Origin: Euwallacea fornicatus
Taxonomy: Eukaryota; Arthropoda; Insecta; Coleoptera; Curculionidae
Length of the DNA stretch: 64,000 bases
Assembly (NCBI RefSeq): GCF_040115645.1
Contig: NC_089575.1
Location: 1,178,001 to 1,242,000 of the forward strand
Direction of reading: 5' to 3'
The notes under the pieces are model-generated. The model made no database searches, was not told where the DNA came from, and was given only the letters and a program-made list of their open reading frames with translations. Positions 23,830-35,165 of this stretch are shown piece after piece. How positions within the stretch are numbered: the first letter of the stretch is position 1; each line of letters opens with the position of its first letter. The position numbers and the translations under genes are program-made.

Positions 23830-24022
23830 AAAATTCATGGTGAGTCACTTCACAAGACTCAACGATCCGATTTCGAAGACGTTCTTCGTCTCGTATTAGT
23901 AGGGAGTAAACCAGGGTTTTCACGTGCTAGTCCGTGCTACTGAGACCTGGCGACCGGGGTGGTAGCAGCTGGGGGACTTCCGCGACCAATCGAGCGATTT
24001 GGGAACGTCGCGTTCAGAAATT
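23830..24022 (-). pseudogene. DD41D-type transposase C-terminal fragment
   Basis: On the minus strand FPNRSIGRGSP, a frameshift, then LLPPRSPGLSSTD and HVKTLVYSLLIRDEERLRNR match the region around the third catalytic aspartate (PPRSPDLxPLD..W..VK..VY) and the arginine-rich stretch that follows in this group. The motif aspartate of SSTD is kept. The fragment is about 60 codons; the rest was not found. A CCGGGTGTTTGCTAC end-like motif near 23020, upstream of the piggyBac-type insertion, may be the outer end of the same element. Confidence 0.7.
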
Positions 24023-24052
24023 GACGAGCCAATACAGTGAAATGGACGGGTG

Positions 24053-24072
24053 CCCCCCCCCCCCCCCCCCCC
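24053..24072. repeat. Poly-C tract, 20 nt
   Basis: An uninterrupted run of 20 cytosines in otherwise AT-rich DNA, between a minus-strand and a plus-strand transposase relic. Its exact length is likely to be polymorphic or affected by sequencing error. Confidence 0.9.
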
Positions 24073-24187
24073 ATCCTGCACGAATCACATTTGATCTCGT
24101 AGCAAAAGGGGTACCTCTTCCGACAGTACTCACAGATTTACGTCTCGAAATTGGCGATGCGCTGGTCCATCTAATCTATTTAGGCAC

Positions 24188-24490
24188 GATAATCGCCCCA
24201 AATGTGCGGCATATAATACGACGAAATGGATTTTATGCAATGTACCGAAATACTTCGAAAACATCATCGCAATCTCCAGACGTTAATCCCATTGAACGTT
24301 TACGGGATTAGCTGGAGAGAAAAGTACGCAATCATCATATTACATCTGAGGAAAGTTTAAAACATGCTCTTTTTGAGAAATGGAACAAAATATCGTCTTC
24401 GGCAACATCCGACTTGGTAAGCTCTATGCCAAGACGGCTCGAAGCTATTATAAAATCAAAGGGAAATCTTACAAAGTTTCGATTCGAAAA
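24188..24490 (+). pseudogene. Tc1-like transposase C-terminal relic
   Basis: The plus strand gives DNRPKCAAYNTTKWILCNVP, the second catalytic aspartate motif of a Tc1 enzyme, then a frameshift, QSPDVNPIERLRD with the catalytic glutamate, and LERKVRNHHITSEESLKHAL, followed by SMPRRLEAIIKSKGNLTKF. This is the complete C-terminal end of the family. The N-terminal two thirds are absent and the upstream open frame is unrelated sequence read through a poly-C run. About 70-150 bp downstream lies the right arm (24560-24642) of the split inverted repeat whose left arm is at 21998, which probably marks the original element's ends. Confidence 0.85.
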
Positions 24491-24559
24491 ATTTTACGTA
24501 CTTAAAAAGCTTATTAAAATTTTTGATTTATTATTAATGATAATTATATATTAAATGAT

Positions 24560-24645
24560 TAATTGCACGAATAATTTTTATTCCCGCAGTTTCACAAATA
24601 TGTTTGTTTTTGTTCGTATTTCGGTAAACATTAGGATGAATGGCA
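24560..24645. repeat. Right arm of a split inverted repeat
   Basis: The partner of 21998-22080 in inverted orientation: TTGCACGAATAATTTTTATT, then ATATGTTTGTTTTTGTTCGT and TCGGTAAACAT. It is interpreted as the 3' terminal repeat of the element that contained the 24188-24490 transposase relic. The 2.5 kb between the arms has been filled by a truncated young Tc1 copy, a piggyBac-type miniature element and a fragment of another transposase. Confidence 0.6.
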
Positions 24646-27405
24646 TTTTGCTTGTGCCGATTCCGTTCCATAAACGTTAAAGATGAATTATGAATTTTAT
24701 TGGAGTAACGAAGTTGGTTGTCAACGAACATCCGCAATGCTTAATTGTGGAACGAGCCGCTGTACGAATGCTCTCTACACCGGCCGCGAGTGCTCTCGCC
24801 AATGCTTCCTAGAACAACCGACTTTCAGCATCTTTTTCGACGTTTCAAAAATGCTTGCGAAATTCGGGGCCGTTTCGATTATTTTCTTGACCGGTTGAAA
24901 AATAGTCCGTTTTAACGTCATCAGGACGGCCTGTTGTGCAATATGCGCCATTCCGCGATCGTTGAATTAGCAAGCGCGGGTGCAAAGTTCGTCCTCTTAC
25001 TGCATATAACATACATATTGTCTTTTAAACCCTTTCTGTCCGACAGTTACGTTTCCTCTTCTATTGTAGTTTCCGGTGTTACTACAAAGGCAATGAAAAT
25101 CCAAAATTTATCGGGCCCTATCATATTCGCTTATAATGAAAGCTCGCGGGTTCTGTATCTGGCGATATTATGAAAAGTCGCCGTAATAAAGCCGGTTTAT
25201 GCCGGCATCATCTTGTTCCCTCTGCGGCTCCATGAATTAGTAATGCTTATTTTCCGAATACAATGAAGTTTTACGAGCCCTCATTGCTGGCGCATATCGC
25301 GCAGCTTAATGCAGAGGCTTCTGCTTTTTGAAATGGGTAAATTTCGTTACTATCAATTTGTTCTCTAACTCCGGGGGATGATACGTTTCCGTGCAGAACC
25401 TTTGTTAACATACCCGCGCCTTTTATGTCACTTTATAGACCAAGTCCGAGGAAACATTTAACATATTCTAAAACCAGCAATTCGATGGGATTTGGTCGGG
25501 ATTTCGGAAGTTATTGCTCGAAGAATATTTTTGCCTATTCGTGTAGAATTGTTGATTCGGAATAAAATGGATTTCCTGTTGTGCATTCTCAAGTGCGCGA
25601 GATTGCAGCTTTGTGCAAGGTCCATAAATTTTATTGTCAAATTTATCAGAAGGTCCTGAATAAAAGGAAAAACGTAAAAAGTTCCCAGACTATGTATGTA
25701 TGTATGTATATCGCAGCTTCGGCCCGGTCGGACGAATAAATCGCGTTATTGTCAGTCTCCCTCGTGGAGTTGATGTTGGCCTGCAAACTCCGTAAAAAAT
25801 GTTTAAATGCGCCTATGCGTGTATTTTTTCCCATATCTCGACCCTGTATGGTTGTTTTAATATGCGAGGGGCATCGTAAAATCTTTTTTTCCATCTATCT
25901 TTCGAAAAAGTAGCCCCCGAGTGAAAAAAAACCCCGACGAAACTGCTCGGGTCGTTCGGATCTCGGTAATTCAATTCAGACCCAGTTATATTAAGCAGGT
26001 TTCTGCACGGTCAACAATCCTTAGCGAAACGATCATTCACTTTGTGTTTTTAGGAGAACAAGGAAAAATTGAGTGAGTGTTTACCTTTGGACGGAAGACA
26101 CATTGTAAGATTCAGAGGAAAATAGGGAAAATGGCAGAGGTGAATGGAACACATAAGCAGTAATACTGAACACTCATGTCGAAGCACTTTAAAACCAAGA
26201 ACTTTTATCACACACGGCTCGCATTCTTCAAACTTTATTGTTACCATTTTCTGGTATATCGAATGTATTACAGCAAAAATGTTCTAAATTAAAAGGAATT
26301 TTGGAGTCATAACTCAGTTACGTTAGACCATGGAAAAGGCCCTTTGTATTGTTTGCCATATCTGGAGCAGGGTGGCGAGGAGGTTGATAGACATCCAGTA
26401 AATTGCTTTCAAAAAACACTTCACGGTTCAAAGCTGCAATAGCAATCTCACCCCGTCTGTATTATTTTTCTCTTTATTGTTTTTATTTACGTTAATTTTA
26501 TTCAAATTAAAACTCATCCAGTGTTGGAAAAATGCTTGTTTTTTATTTCTTCAGACAAGCTCAACAAAATTAATCTAACCAAATCCCTCTTAGTTAGGGG
26601 GTTTCTTTTTAGACTTTCCCACTGTCAAAGCTAATTGAGTTATTTTTTCTTGTGTGACATTTGGGAATAATGTCTCACACGAGCAGGAGTTAAAATTAAC
26701 AGTTAAGACTAACTGAGGATGAGACTGGCGCACATAAACGATCGTCAGGTCGGCCGATTTAAGAATCGGCCACGAACGGCGATACATTTATACAGGTTGT
26801 CTAAAAAAAACAGACGACGCTGTAACCCAGTTATTTCTCAACGAATTTCCATTAACCGAAAATCGAATAAAATTATATTTTTCAGACTACTACGTAACGT
26901 CAAAATTGTTTTTTTTTAATCCAAATTCTGCTTCGGGTGTCAATTTTAGAATTCCACACAGAACTCCATATTTTTCCTTTACATTTATGGATAGAAAACG
27001 TTTTCCTGAATTCGATGACGTATGAAAAGCTAATGTTAGAAAAATTTCTAACCGAAAAAATGAAAGAATTCGAACAATATGAGCTATGTAGCTAACTACA
27101 TCCTAAAGTTGGACATCACGAGTTATGTTGCCATCTATATCGCCATGGGACAGTCCGCGTTATTTTGTGATCATCTGCACTTCATTCCATCTCTCGTCCT
27201 ATTGCATCAACTTGTACGAAGACGCCTGACGCCATGGACAAGTGGCGCCCATATGATACCCAGCGAGAAGAGACAAGATAAAGCCGTCCTTAACCATTCG
27301 AATCACATCATTCTTCCTCATAATTTTCTGTGAGCAGTTATACTTTACGATAGGTGTCCATAAAACGGGTAAAATGGAGCTCTTGCACGTGACTTCATTA
27401 AAATC
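24646..27405. other. No supported gene
   Basis: No gene or element recognised. A short TATG microsatellite (CTATGTATGTATGTATGTAT) lies near 25690-25709. Small open frames are present on both strands without recognisable motifs. Confidence 0.45.
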
Positions 27406-27409
27406 CATA

Positions 27410-27900
27410 GACATATAGTTTGTAGTTTGGATCTTTGCATGTGAGTCATACGTACGAATCGTATGCATGAAATCAATTCGAGGTCCACATAAAATATGAC
27501 CAGTGGCGTCTTATAAATTTAACGTTTTTGGATTGAAACGAAAAAAAAGCGGGTATAACGAAGGCGGGGAAAGAACGAAAAGGTGATGAACCATTAATTC
27601 ATGAACTAAACACCAAAAGAGTAAAATAAAAATGACGAAAATTATTTATAGTGATACGAAACATGGAGAAATCATTAACATATATTCTCATGCCTCAGAT
27701 AGTGCTAGAATTGTAACGACCGATTCAAAGACAGAAGTTTATACCGCTATGTGTATACTCCCCATTATATACTATGTATTATGACCCGTTAGTCTAGTAT
27801 GTGAAAGCATATAATATTATAGGGCTTTATCATTTTAATATTGCCCCCTCCCCCCACTCTAAACACACACGTACTACTTAATTCATAGACATTAAAATGA
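27410..27900. repeat. Unnamed 0.5 kb repeat R1, copy 1
   Basis: This stretch matches the split repeat at 43411-43812 plus 45571-45660 over its length. Shared landmarks in order are TAGTTTGGATCTTTGCATGT, CAGTGGCGTC, AACATATATT, ACCGATTCAAAGACA, GACCCGTTA, and GTACTACTTAATTC. R1 has no coding sequence. In copy 2 the two ends form an imperfect inverted repeat of about 28 bp; here the right end has decayed. It behaves like a non-autonomous DNA transposon of unknown family. Confidence 0.7.
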
Positions 27901-28286
27901 TTGTAAAAACGACAGGTTAAATAGGGTACAATAACTAGTCACTTATCTCATATTAATCTTTTAGCATCATGACATGACTCATGCCAAACCACTGTTGTCC
28001 TTCAGTGATTAAGAAAAGTCATTTCCACACACTTGAGCTATCCACTATCGTTTATGACGTAACTTTTCCTTAGCTCGTGAACGTTACTCACAGTTAGTTT
28101 TAACCGTTTGCACCCATATTTATGTCTGAAAAGACTTAAGCCAACTCGAAGTTTTTTTTTCGATTAAAATGAAAATGTCTCTCTCCAAATATGTGATAGA
28201 CCAGTTTCCTGGTTTAGTAAGTAAAATTAAAAAAAATAATAAAAATTCTTTCATTCCACCCCCCTGAACAGTGAACATTTATTGTA

Positions 28287-28996
28287 CAGGGTATTTCAAA
28301 ACATGTATCTGCATATGAGGGGTGTGTGTCGTTGGCTCATCGTTAGAACACAAAATTCCTATTAACATCGGCCCACAAAGGCACCGTTTTCGAGATACAG
28401 GGTATTAAAAAAAAAATCACTTCTTTTACGATATCGCAAGAATCGTTGGAGGTACAGAACTGAGCATTTGAACACATATCATCGTTAATACTAGCTACTT
28501 TTCAACATTAATTCAATTTTTTTAATAGGCGAGTTGCGGAGATTTTGAGGTTTATGTGTGGTTTTTGCCCCTAACTTCTACGCTACTGGAAGAATTAACA
28601 TTTTGAAATCACAATTTAAACCGCCAATGTTTTCTGCAGAAAAAAAGTTACTCTTGGTTGAAAGCTTTGAAGCGAATCGTATGCCAATTGTTCCGGTGAC
28701 CAGAAATTAAGGGCAAAAGGCCTCACCTAAACCTTAAAAGCCCCGACACTGATCTATAAAAAAATTGTACTCTAAAGTAGCTAATATTAATGATAATATG
28801 TGTACAAAAACTCAGTTCTGTACCGCACACGATTTCTGAGATATCGTCAAAAAACTGAAAAATAAAAACTTTATTTTTAACACCCTGTATGTCGAAAATA
28901 GTACATTTACGAATCCGTGTTAATAGGTACTTTTTTCTTACAATGAGCCAAGGAATTCCAATCTCTATTTGTGGACGTATGTTCTGAAACACCTTG
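28287..28996. mobile_element. Long-TIR miniature element, 710 bp
   Basis: The element is flanked by TA at 28285-28286 and 28997-28998. The left end is CAGGGTATTTCAAAACATGT and the reverse complement of the right is CAAGGTGTTTCAGAACATAC. The inverted arms are about 225 bp each (28287-28510 and 28770-28996), sharing GGTACAGAACTGAG and CACATAT near their inner ends. A second CAGGGTATT motif starts at 28398, 111 bp inside the left end, with its partner AACACCCTGTATG on the right arm. No transposase motif is visible in the roughly 260-bp centre. Confidence 0.88.
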
Positions 28997-29002
28997 TACC
29001 TA

Positions 29003-30247
29003 CAGGGTGTTCCTTAATATGGGAAGAAATAAAGTGGGTGAGTTTATTTTAAGGTAAAAACTTCATATAAAACAATGTCTTAAATTGCTTCCATTTTGGC
29101 TTATAGGGTGTTGAAGTTTCATTTCTTGTTGTTCATTAATTTCTCTGTTGAAGTAACTAACTCAAAATTGTTATTAACAATCATTTTAGCATTACGAACA
29201 AACTGAATTAATAATTGTTTAAAATACTTTGCAGGGCGTTACCTTTTTCGTAGTCGCTCTCAATATTTTACATCAGAACTTTTTTTATAACATTTTTAGG
29301 TTCTGTTTATCAACTCCATTTGCTGTTTTATATATTTTATTAACTGTTTTGTCCCTTCGAGTTTTTTTTTTAAATTAGAAACAATAGTTTAAGAGATATT
29401 TGCAAAAATTACAACTATTAACTTACTTTGGCTCGTCAATTCTTAAACGAAACCTTCGAAGATAAGTGGATCAGGAGAGAAAGTTCTCAATCTTGGTCTC
29501 CTCGGTTATCTGATTTAAATAATTAAGTTTTGTTTGCGTGGGGACTTTTAAAGAATTTAGAATCAGGGATATACTAAAATTTTTAAAAGTCCCCTCTTGG
29601 TGGGGTCTTTTGAACACTTCTCCTACGTGCCCACTGGTATAGAGATATCAATTAACACCGAAGAATAGTTAGGGAGTAGTGTGGTAAATGCTTGTCAAGG
29701 TATTAGAAATTACGTAGAATTTTTCTTAGAGGCCGGCAGTCCATGAAAAGAAGGGCAGAATCTTTCATTTTGAGAAGAGAATAACATTTTCAGCAATTAC
29801 TTTGGTTCTAATCCAAATTAGCAGGTTTAACTTTCGCAAATATCTCATAAACTATTGTGAGTAATTAAAAAAAAACAGGCAAAAAAATTAATAAAAGACA
29901 TAAGGGATTAAATAAAGTTAATAAATAAAATCTAAAAATGTCATAACAAAAATTGTTTAAGTTAAATATTGAGAGCGATCAGGAAAAACGTCCTGTAGAA
30001 TATTTTATATAAGCGTTATTTCAGTTTGTTCGTAGTGCTAAAACGATTGTTACTTCCAATTCTGAGTTAATTATTTTCACAAATAAAAGGGACATTAATG
30101 AAAATCGAAAAAAAATTAACCTTCAACGTCCTGTGTGTATAACAAAATGAGAGCAATTTAGGACATGCCTTTATTTGAAGTTTTCGTCTTAAAATAAGCT
30201 CATGATTTATCTATTCAATTTTTTACCTTCCATTAAGAAACATCCTG
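29003..30247 (+). mobile_element. Long-TIR element with ~400 bp arms
   Basis: Begins CAGGGTGTTCCTTAATATGG after TA at 29001-29002; the reverse complement of the right end is CAGGATGTTTCTTAATGGAA, followed by TA at 30248-30249. Inverted similarity extends for about 400 bp per arm, ending around AATAGTTTAAGAGATATTTG (left) and its partner near 29830-29860. An inner TAGGGTGTTGAAG motif sits 101 bp inside the left end. Only about 400 bp of centre remains and it holds a transposase fragment on the plus strand. It abuts the preceding element, only 6 bp away. Confidence 0.88.
29430..29760 (+). pseudogene. DD41D-type transposase C-terminal fragment
   Basis: Plus-strand reading gives RQFLNETFEDKWIRRESSQS, then WSPRLSDLNN, a stop, and VLFAWGLLKNLESGIY. 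This is the part around the third catalytic residue (V..FLN..FP.RWI.R.G...W.PRSPDL.PLDFFLWG.LK..VY). The PLD motif is degraded, so the third aspartate is lost. Scattered C-terminal pieces follow to about 29760. The N-terminal and first two catalytic motifs are gone, which is why the element is now little more than its inverted repeats. Confidence 0.75.
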
Positions 30248-30429
30248 TATATTTAAATAGATAACATGGATGCATTTTCGTTTTTCAAAGTTAAAAAAGA
30301 AACAACGTCTAAAGTAACAACAGATGCTGAAATAACGCTGCACAGTATGAATAATATAAATTTTTGCAACTAAACAAAAAATGTAAAAACGCAAAGAACA
30401 AGCGAAAACAGCTTCTGTGTAGATACATA

Positions 30430-32029
30430 CAGTGAGTAGCATTAATCTTTGAACAACACAAAGTGTGTCTGTCAAAGGCCTGTATCTCGATAATTATTTG
30501 ATGTATTGCGTCGTTTTAGTTCTTAAATTAGAACGAGAATATCCCTCAGGAAAGAACCCTCAAAATTTGAGCAAAATAAATTTTTTTGATTCGAATTTAT
30601 TGAAGAATATGTGAAGTTGCAGCACAACGATGCGGTACATTGATCTGTGAACACGCCGATAATGCCAGAACTTGCACGTGAGCCGACGCGCTACAACTTG
30701 TTCCCGTTGATGCAACTAGAAAGATTTAGCTAGGAATCATTATAAGTTCGAATTCGAGATTCGGAAAGGTTTTAATATATGAATGTGAGTTCAGTAATGT
30801 CGCGTAAGGGCCAACATACGCCCTTGCGGTGCGTAAACTCTTAATTTCGAACCACGACGAAGGTCCATCGGATGGTCAAACGGCGAAATTATTAAATGTG
30901 AGACGAACCGCCGTTTGAGCAATCATACCTCGCTTCAAAACGGGAAATCGCATCCAATCAATTCCTCAGAAAGGTCAACCGAAAAAGTTGACCGAAGTCG
31001 ATAAACGTCGGATTAGGAGGGAAATAGGAAAAAATCAAAAAATTAGTGCGCCCAAATTAGCTACAGAATGGTGACGGAGGAAAGAAGTGACAGTTTCAGT
31101 TGTGCCTGTTCGCAGGGCGACAAAAGAGATGGGGTACTCTGCGAGTACTGCTCGACGGGAACCCCACATTGGTGCAGTGAACAAGGAAAAGCGGTTAAAT
31201 TTGGCGATAAAACGTCAGTTCGAGTCGGAAACTTCTCGGCATGATGCGATTGTTACTGATGAGTCCAAGTTTAACCTGTTTGGAAGTGGCGGGAAAGCAA
31301 AAGTATGGCGCAAACCCAATGCGGCACTGGACAGCAAAAACTTGACCGCATCAGCAAAACATGGCGGCGGTAACATCGAGGTCTGGGGATGTTTTGCAGC
31401 GAGTGCCGTAGGTGCATCGCGTTTTATTACGGGGAATACGGATGCTGCGATGTACCTTGATGTTCTGAAACAGAATCTACGACCCAGTGCGGAGAAATTG
31501 GCGATCTTGGACAGATCAAGCACAAGGCGAGAATGGCACTTAGACAACAGCCCAAAAGTGATCGCCACCCCAGTCCCCTGACCTCAATCCCATTGAGCAC
31601 CTGCGGGAGCACTTGGACAAGAAAGTTCGTGAGAAGCCGGTGTCAAAGTTGAAAGAACTGCAAGAGGGTCTGAAGAAGGAATGGGAAAAAACCAAACTTG
31701 ATTATTTGGAAAAGTTAGCTTCTTCCATGCCACGAAGACTGAGAGCAGTCATAGACGCTAAAGGCGGTCGCACCAAGCACTGAATAAACCATTACTGAGC
31801 GTCCAGAAGCACATTTTTCAAGTAACATTTGTATTTGTATTTTTTGAGTTCTTGTTAACCACGACCGTTGTTAAGTGGTTCATTTCGGGTTTTTGTGTTA
31901 CATTTACGTTGATAAGATTCCTAAAGTTAATAAAAAAATAATATATCCATGGTACATACCCCTTTTCTCTGCTTTCTCTGTGTATATTTACCTCAAACAT
32001 AAGTGTTCAAAGATTGATGTCACTTACTG
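30430..32029 (+). mobile_element. Young Tc1 family (Tc1-A), copy 1, full length
   Basis: Starts CAGTGAGTAGCATTAATCTT after TA at 30428-30429; the reverse complement of the right end is CAGTAAGTGACATCAATCTT. The right target base pair has changed (CA instead of TA). A second repeat, ACATTGATCTGTGAACACGC, lies inside the left end near 30636, so this family also has double terminal repeats. Copies 2 and 3 keep a matching inner repeat on the right (TGAACACTCCCGCGAAAT) that copy 1 has lost. At 1.6 kb it is the only copy in the window with both ends and an almost complete transposase region. Confidence 0.92.
30797..31783 (+). pseudogene. Tc1-A transposase with 53-nt deletion
   Basis: The ATG at 30797 (MSRKGQHTPL) opens a frame that, allowing shifts, gives RKLLISNHDEGPSDGQTAKL and LLNVRRTAV (helix-turn-helix), the linker KGQPKKLTEVDKRRIRREIG, a second DNA-binding part, then an open stretch from 31087. 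That stretch holds TDESKFNLFGSGGK (first aspartate), SAKHGGGNIEVWGCF, MYLDVLKQNLRPSAEKL and WHLDNSPK (second aspartate). PPQSPDLNPIEHLREHLDKK follows in another frame, ending in GGRTKH at 31783. Only 49 nt separate the second aspartate and the glutamate codons instead of the 102 expected for DD34E, so 53 nt are missing and the frame shifts. A TGA follows at once. Confidence 0.92.
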
Positions 32030-32141
32030 CATGCGTATCTACTATCATTAACACTAATCTAAAATTATTACTGAAGAAGGATACACGCACGTCGAAACTA
32101 TTATAGTTTATAGTTTCAGTGTGTGGTATTATTCGGACTTC

Positions 32142-32174
32142 ATTATTATTATTATTATTATATTATTATTATTT
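32142..32174. repeat. ATT microsatellite
   Basis: An ATT trinucleotide run with one imperfection, about 33 bp, just beyond the right end of the Tc1-A copy 1. Confidence 0.9.
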
Positions 32175-33130
32175 TCGGCCGCAACACGCGAGTGCAAAGG
32201 GTTAATTAAGGAACAGTTCCACTACCGTAACGACTACCACTGGCGTGCAAGACGATTCTCACATAGAATTAAAGATATAAACGAGATATTATGTCGAAAT
32301 GCTCTTAGTGCATGCCAGTCAAACTCGCAATTAATTTCCCATTTTTTCCTCTGTTCAAACCAGGTCGATTAATTATCTATCAGCAGACGGAAAAATATAG
32401 AGTCATCACTGCTCAGTATTAATTCTCCGAAAATTAAAAATCGCAATCCCTGAGAATAAGATGCCGAATGCAGTCGTCGTTATCTATTTATACGAGATTT
32501 TATGCTCCTTCCCTTGTAGGATATCGAAGAAAATCAAAAATATATGATTCATGCCAACGTTAAAACGTGGGAGTTTACGTGAACGTTCAAAACCACGGTT
32601 GCGCTTCATTATAACAGATAAAAAATACAGGGTGTAAAAAAGGGGGGGTTCATATAAAATTATTCTCCCTTCTTTTTTATTTTAGTACAACCTCGGTGCT
32701 TCTTCCTTCAAACTTGTATATTTTATTTATTAACAGAGTCGCGCACGCGCAGCTCATTTGTGACGACATTGAAGGAGAAAGAGAGCGAGGAAGACGTCTT
32801 TCCAGTCTTAAGCATGAAAAACGCTGGGCGCTAACCATGGGCGTGCGCTGACTAGAGTGCAATTAAAAACCGTCTAGCATAGCATAAAGCAGTTATCATG
32901 CAGGATTTCATGCTTTATTAAAGATTCCGATATTAGACGCAAACACTGCTCTTTTAAAATCATAAGGAATACCGGCAGGAGAATTCCTGCCGACAAGGCA
33001 CCTTATGCTTAATCTTCAGAGCAGCGATGTGATTACATCCTGCACGTTAACGCTAACCATAGGCGTAACGCAGGGAATACACCACGCTGGCCTACCTTAT
33101 GACAATTTTTTTAAAATTAAATCCCAAACA
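32175..33130. other. No supported gene; one orphan transposon end
   Basis: Nothing coding is recognised. TACAGGGTGTAAAAAAGGGG near 32629 is another orphan copy of the transposon end or inner-repeat motif. Positions 32960-33000 contain a short inverted repeat around GGCAGGAGAATTCCTGCC. Confidence 0.45.
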
Positions 33131-33614
33131 CAGGGTGTCCGCAAAGGTCATGTCATATGTTCTACGGGTCATGGAGAAGACTAAAACAATATTAGCACTT
33201 CATATTAAAAAAATTTCTGGCCACCTCCGCTACCAAGTTATTCGCTTTGAAAGTAATAAGTCACAAAAAGCACTTTTACTGCAACTTTTAAATAATTTTC
33301 ATGCTGATAATGAAAGTTGGGCGGTTTCAATAACTCATAGTCGTGCTCGTTTTCATACGTAAACAGATGTTTCATGTGTTTTCCTTATACAGGGGAGTTC
33401 GAAATTTCTCATTTAGACTCACTAATTTTTGTAGTGAGTTGACAAAATCAGTATTTTTTTAATAACTTAATTCTTTTATCATTTTCCTACAAAAAAAAGG
33501 TGCATCTAGCTTCAATTGAGTTCTTGTACGTTTTTTGAGAAAATTTAATTTTATTATCAACATACATCATACAAGCCAACAGTTGGAAATCAATGGAAAT
33601 GGCAGTTTGTTATA

Positions 33615-34281
33615 CAGGGCGTCTCTGAAAGGTGCGGAAAAAATGCTACCGCAAATTCCTGCGGCTAAAATATAATCTAACCCAACTTACCTCAATCCAA
33701 AAGTGGATTATTTCGGAGATACAGAGTGACAAAAGTTCAATTATGTACCAAAAACATCAACAACAACACCGATCACAATCACAGACCTTTCAGGAATTTC
33801 ACGACTTTCATCTGCCAAAAGATAGGCCATAATTAATCTTATTCTGATCAAATTAATAATAATTATAAATTTTTAAATCCAGATATCTCACAACCGGTTG
33901 CTTAAATCAACCCTTACCAGATATATTTTTTTGTGGGAGAATAAGAAATTTTATTGAGAAGTAAAATACAGTGTGGCTCAAAAGAGTTATTTCGTTTTAA
34001 ATGTGTCCAAAGTACCGCGAGTGGCGCCCCCTACATTTTACAGTGAAAATGAAAGCAGATTTCAATTTGTCACCCCAAAAACCCCCCTAGCCGAATATTG
34101 TGATAATACACCAGTTATTAAAAAAAATATTTATGAAAAACTGAAACCAACTTGAACTTTTGACACTCTGTATCTCCGAAATCATCCACTTTTGAACTGA
34201 GGTAACTTGGGTTAGAACATCATATTTTAGCCTCAGGAATTTGTGTGTAGCATTTTTTCCGCACCTTTCAGACACACCCTG
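33615..34281. mobile_element. Long-TIR miniature element, 667 bp
   Basis: Flanked by TA (33613-33614 and 34282-34283). The left end CAGGGCGTCTCTGAAAGGTG and the reverse complement of the right CAGGGTGTGTCTGAAAGGTG are nearly identical. The arms are about 130 bp (33615-33744 and 34153-34281), highly similar, and each ends just past an inner GAGATACAGAGTG motif whose C is 107 bp inside the left end. There is no coding sequence. It sits inside the left arm of element X. High similarity between its arms suggests it is younger than X. Confidence 0.9.
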
Positions 34282-34283
34282 TA

Positions 34284-35065
34284 TAAATTGGTATGTACTC
34301 AGGCGTCTTCGTTTCAGTCCAGGGTCTTGCATAAACGACAATCCGGATGGAATTTAAATAAGGGATTGTTGGGGTTTTTCTTCCCAATCAGTTGAAATGA
34401 CACCCGCGTTACCATTTCTCGAATGTATTATAAACAGGACTAGATTGGTTTACAAGAGCGGACACGCAGTGGACACGGCTTCGACGTTAGTTTCTCAGTT
34501 ACCGGAGGCTTAGAGAGAGAGAGAGAGAGAGAGACAGAGAAAGGAAGGCAGAAGTTACAGATTGTGGGATATCTTAAATACCAAACTTAGGGGTAAAAAA
34601 CAGTGGCGTCTCTTGGCTAGCGAGCAATCAGCGGTGTGCCAAACTGCTCGTCGCATTGAAGCGTTACAAATCACACTTTGTCGGAACTGTCGGTGAACGT
34701 GATTAGACCTTCTTCCTAGTTCCGACAGAGAGAGACTGGACATTCAATTACACTATAAAGCCCTCATTCAGGGATAATGAATGGAAAAACTCAGTAATGG
34801 CCGAGAATAGTGCTACCCAAAGATAATAAGGGCACATTATCCCCTCGCACCCCAGTTAATGTAAATTTAACGTAGACGAATTAATAACAATCACGCGAAA
34901 TAGTTAACGAAAAACACTCACTCTATCACCATATACAGTTTTACGACTTCCAGATCGCGTCTCGATCTGGTCAGAAAGCAGGGACGTTCGTCCCGACTTT
35001 TCCCTGCCATCAGCAATAATGGTAAAATTAAGAGTAATATTTCAGGATATATATAGAGTGCGGTT
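34284..35065. other. Unidentified insert in the left arm of X
   Basis: About 780 bp that interrupt the match between the left and right arms of X: the left arm stops at 33614 and resumes near 35066 at GATATTACTAACAGATCCCA. It holds a GA microsatellite (34512-34534) and several short open frames without known motifs. Its exact ends, target duplication and family are not clear. It may be an LTR fragment or another miniature element. Confidence 0.4.
34512..34534. repeat. GA microsatellite
   Basis: An AG dinucleotide run of about 23 bp followed by a purine-rich stretch to about 34553. Confidence 0.9.
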
Positions 35066-35165
35066 AAAGAGATATTACTAACAGATCCCAGATGTATTAC
35101 AGCTAAAGTTATCAAAAATGTTCATGCCAACATTCAATGTCATAAACATTAGTTATTTTAATAAT

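Noticed and set aside
23934..24311. 125-codon plus-strand open frame as one protein
   Set aside because: It runs antisense through a minus-strand transposase fragment, across a 20-nt poly-C run, and only its last codons belong to the plus-strand Tc1 relic.
25690..25709. TATG tandem repeat as a CRISPR-like or regulatory array
   Set aside because: A plain microsatellite; there are no spacers and the sequence context is eukaryotic.
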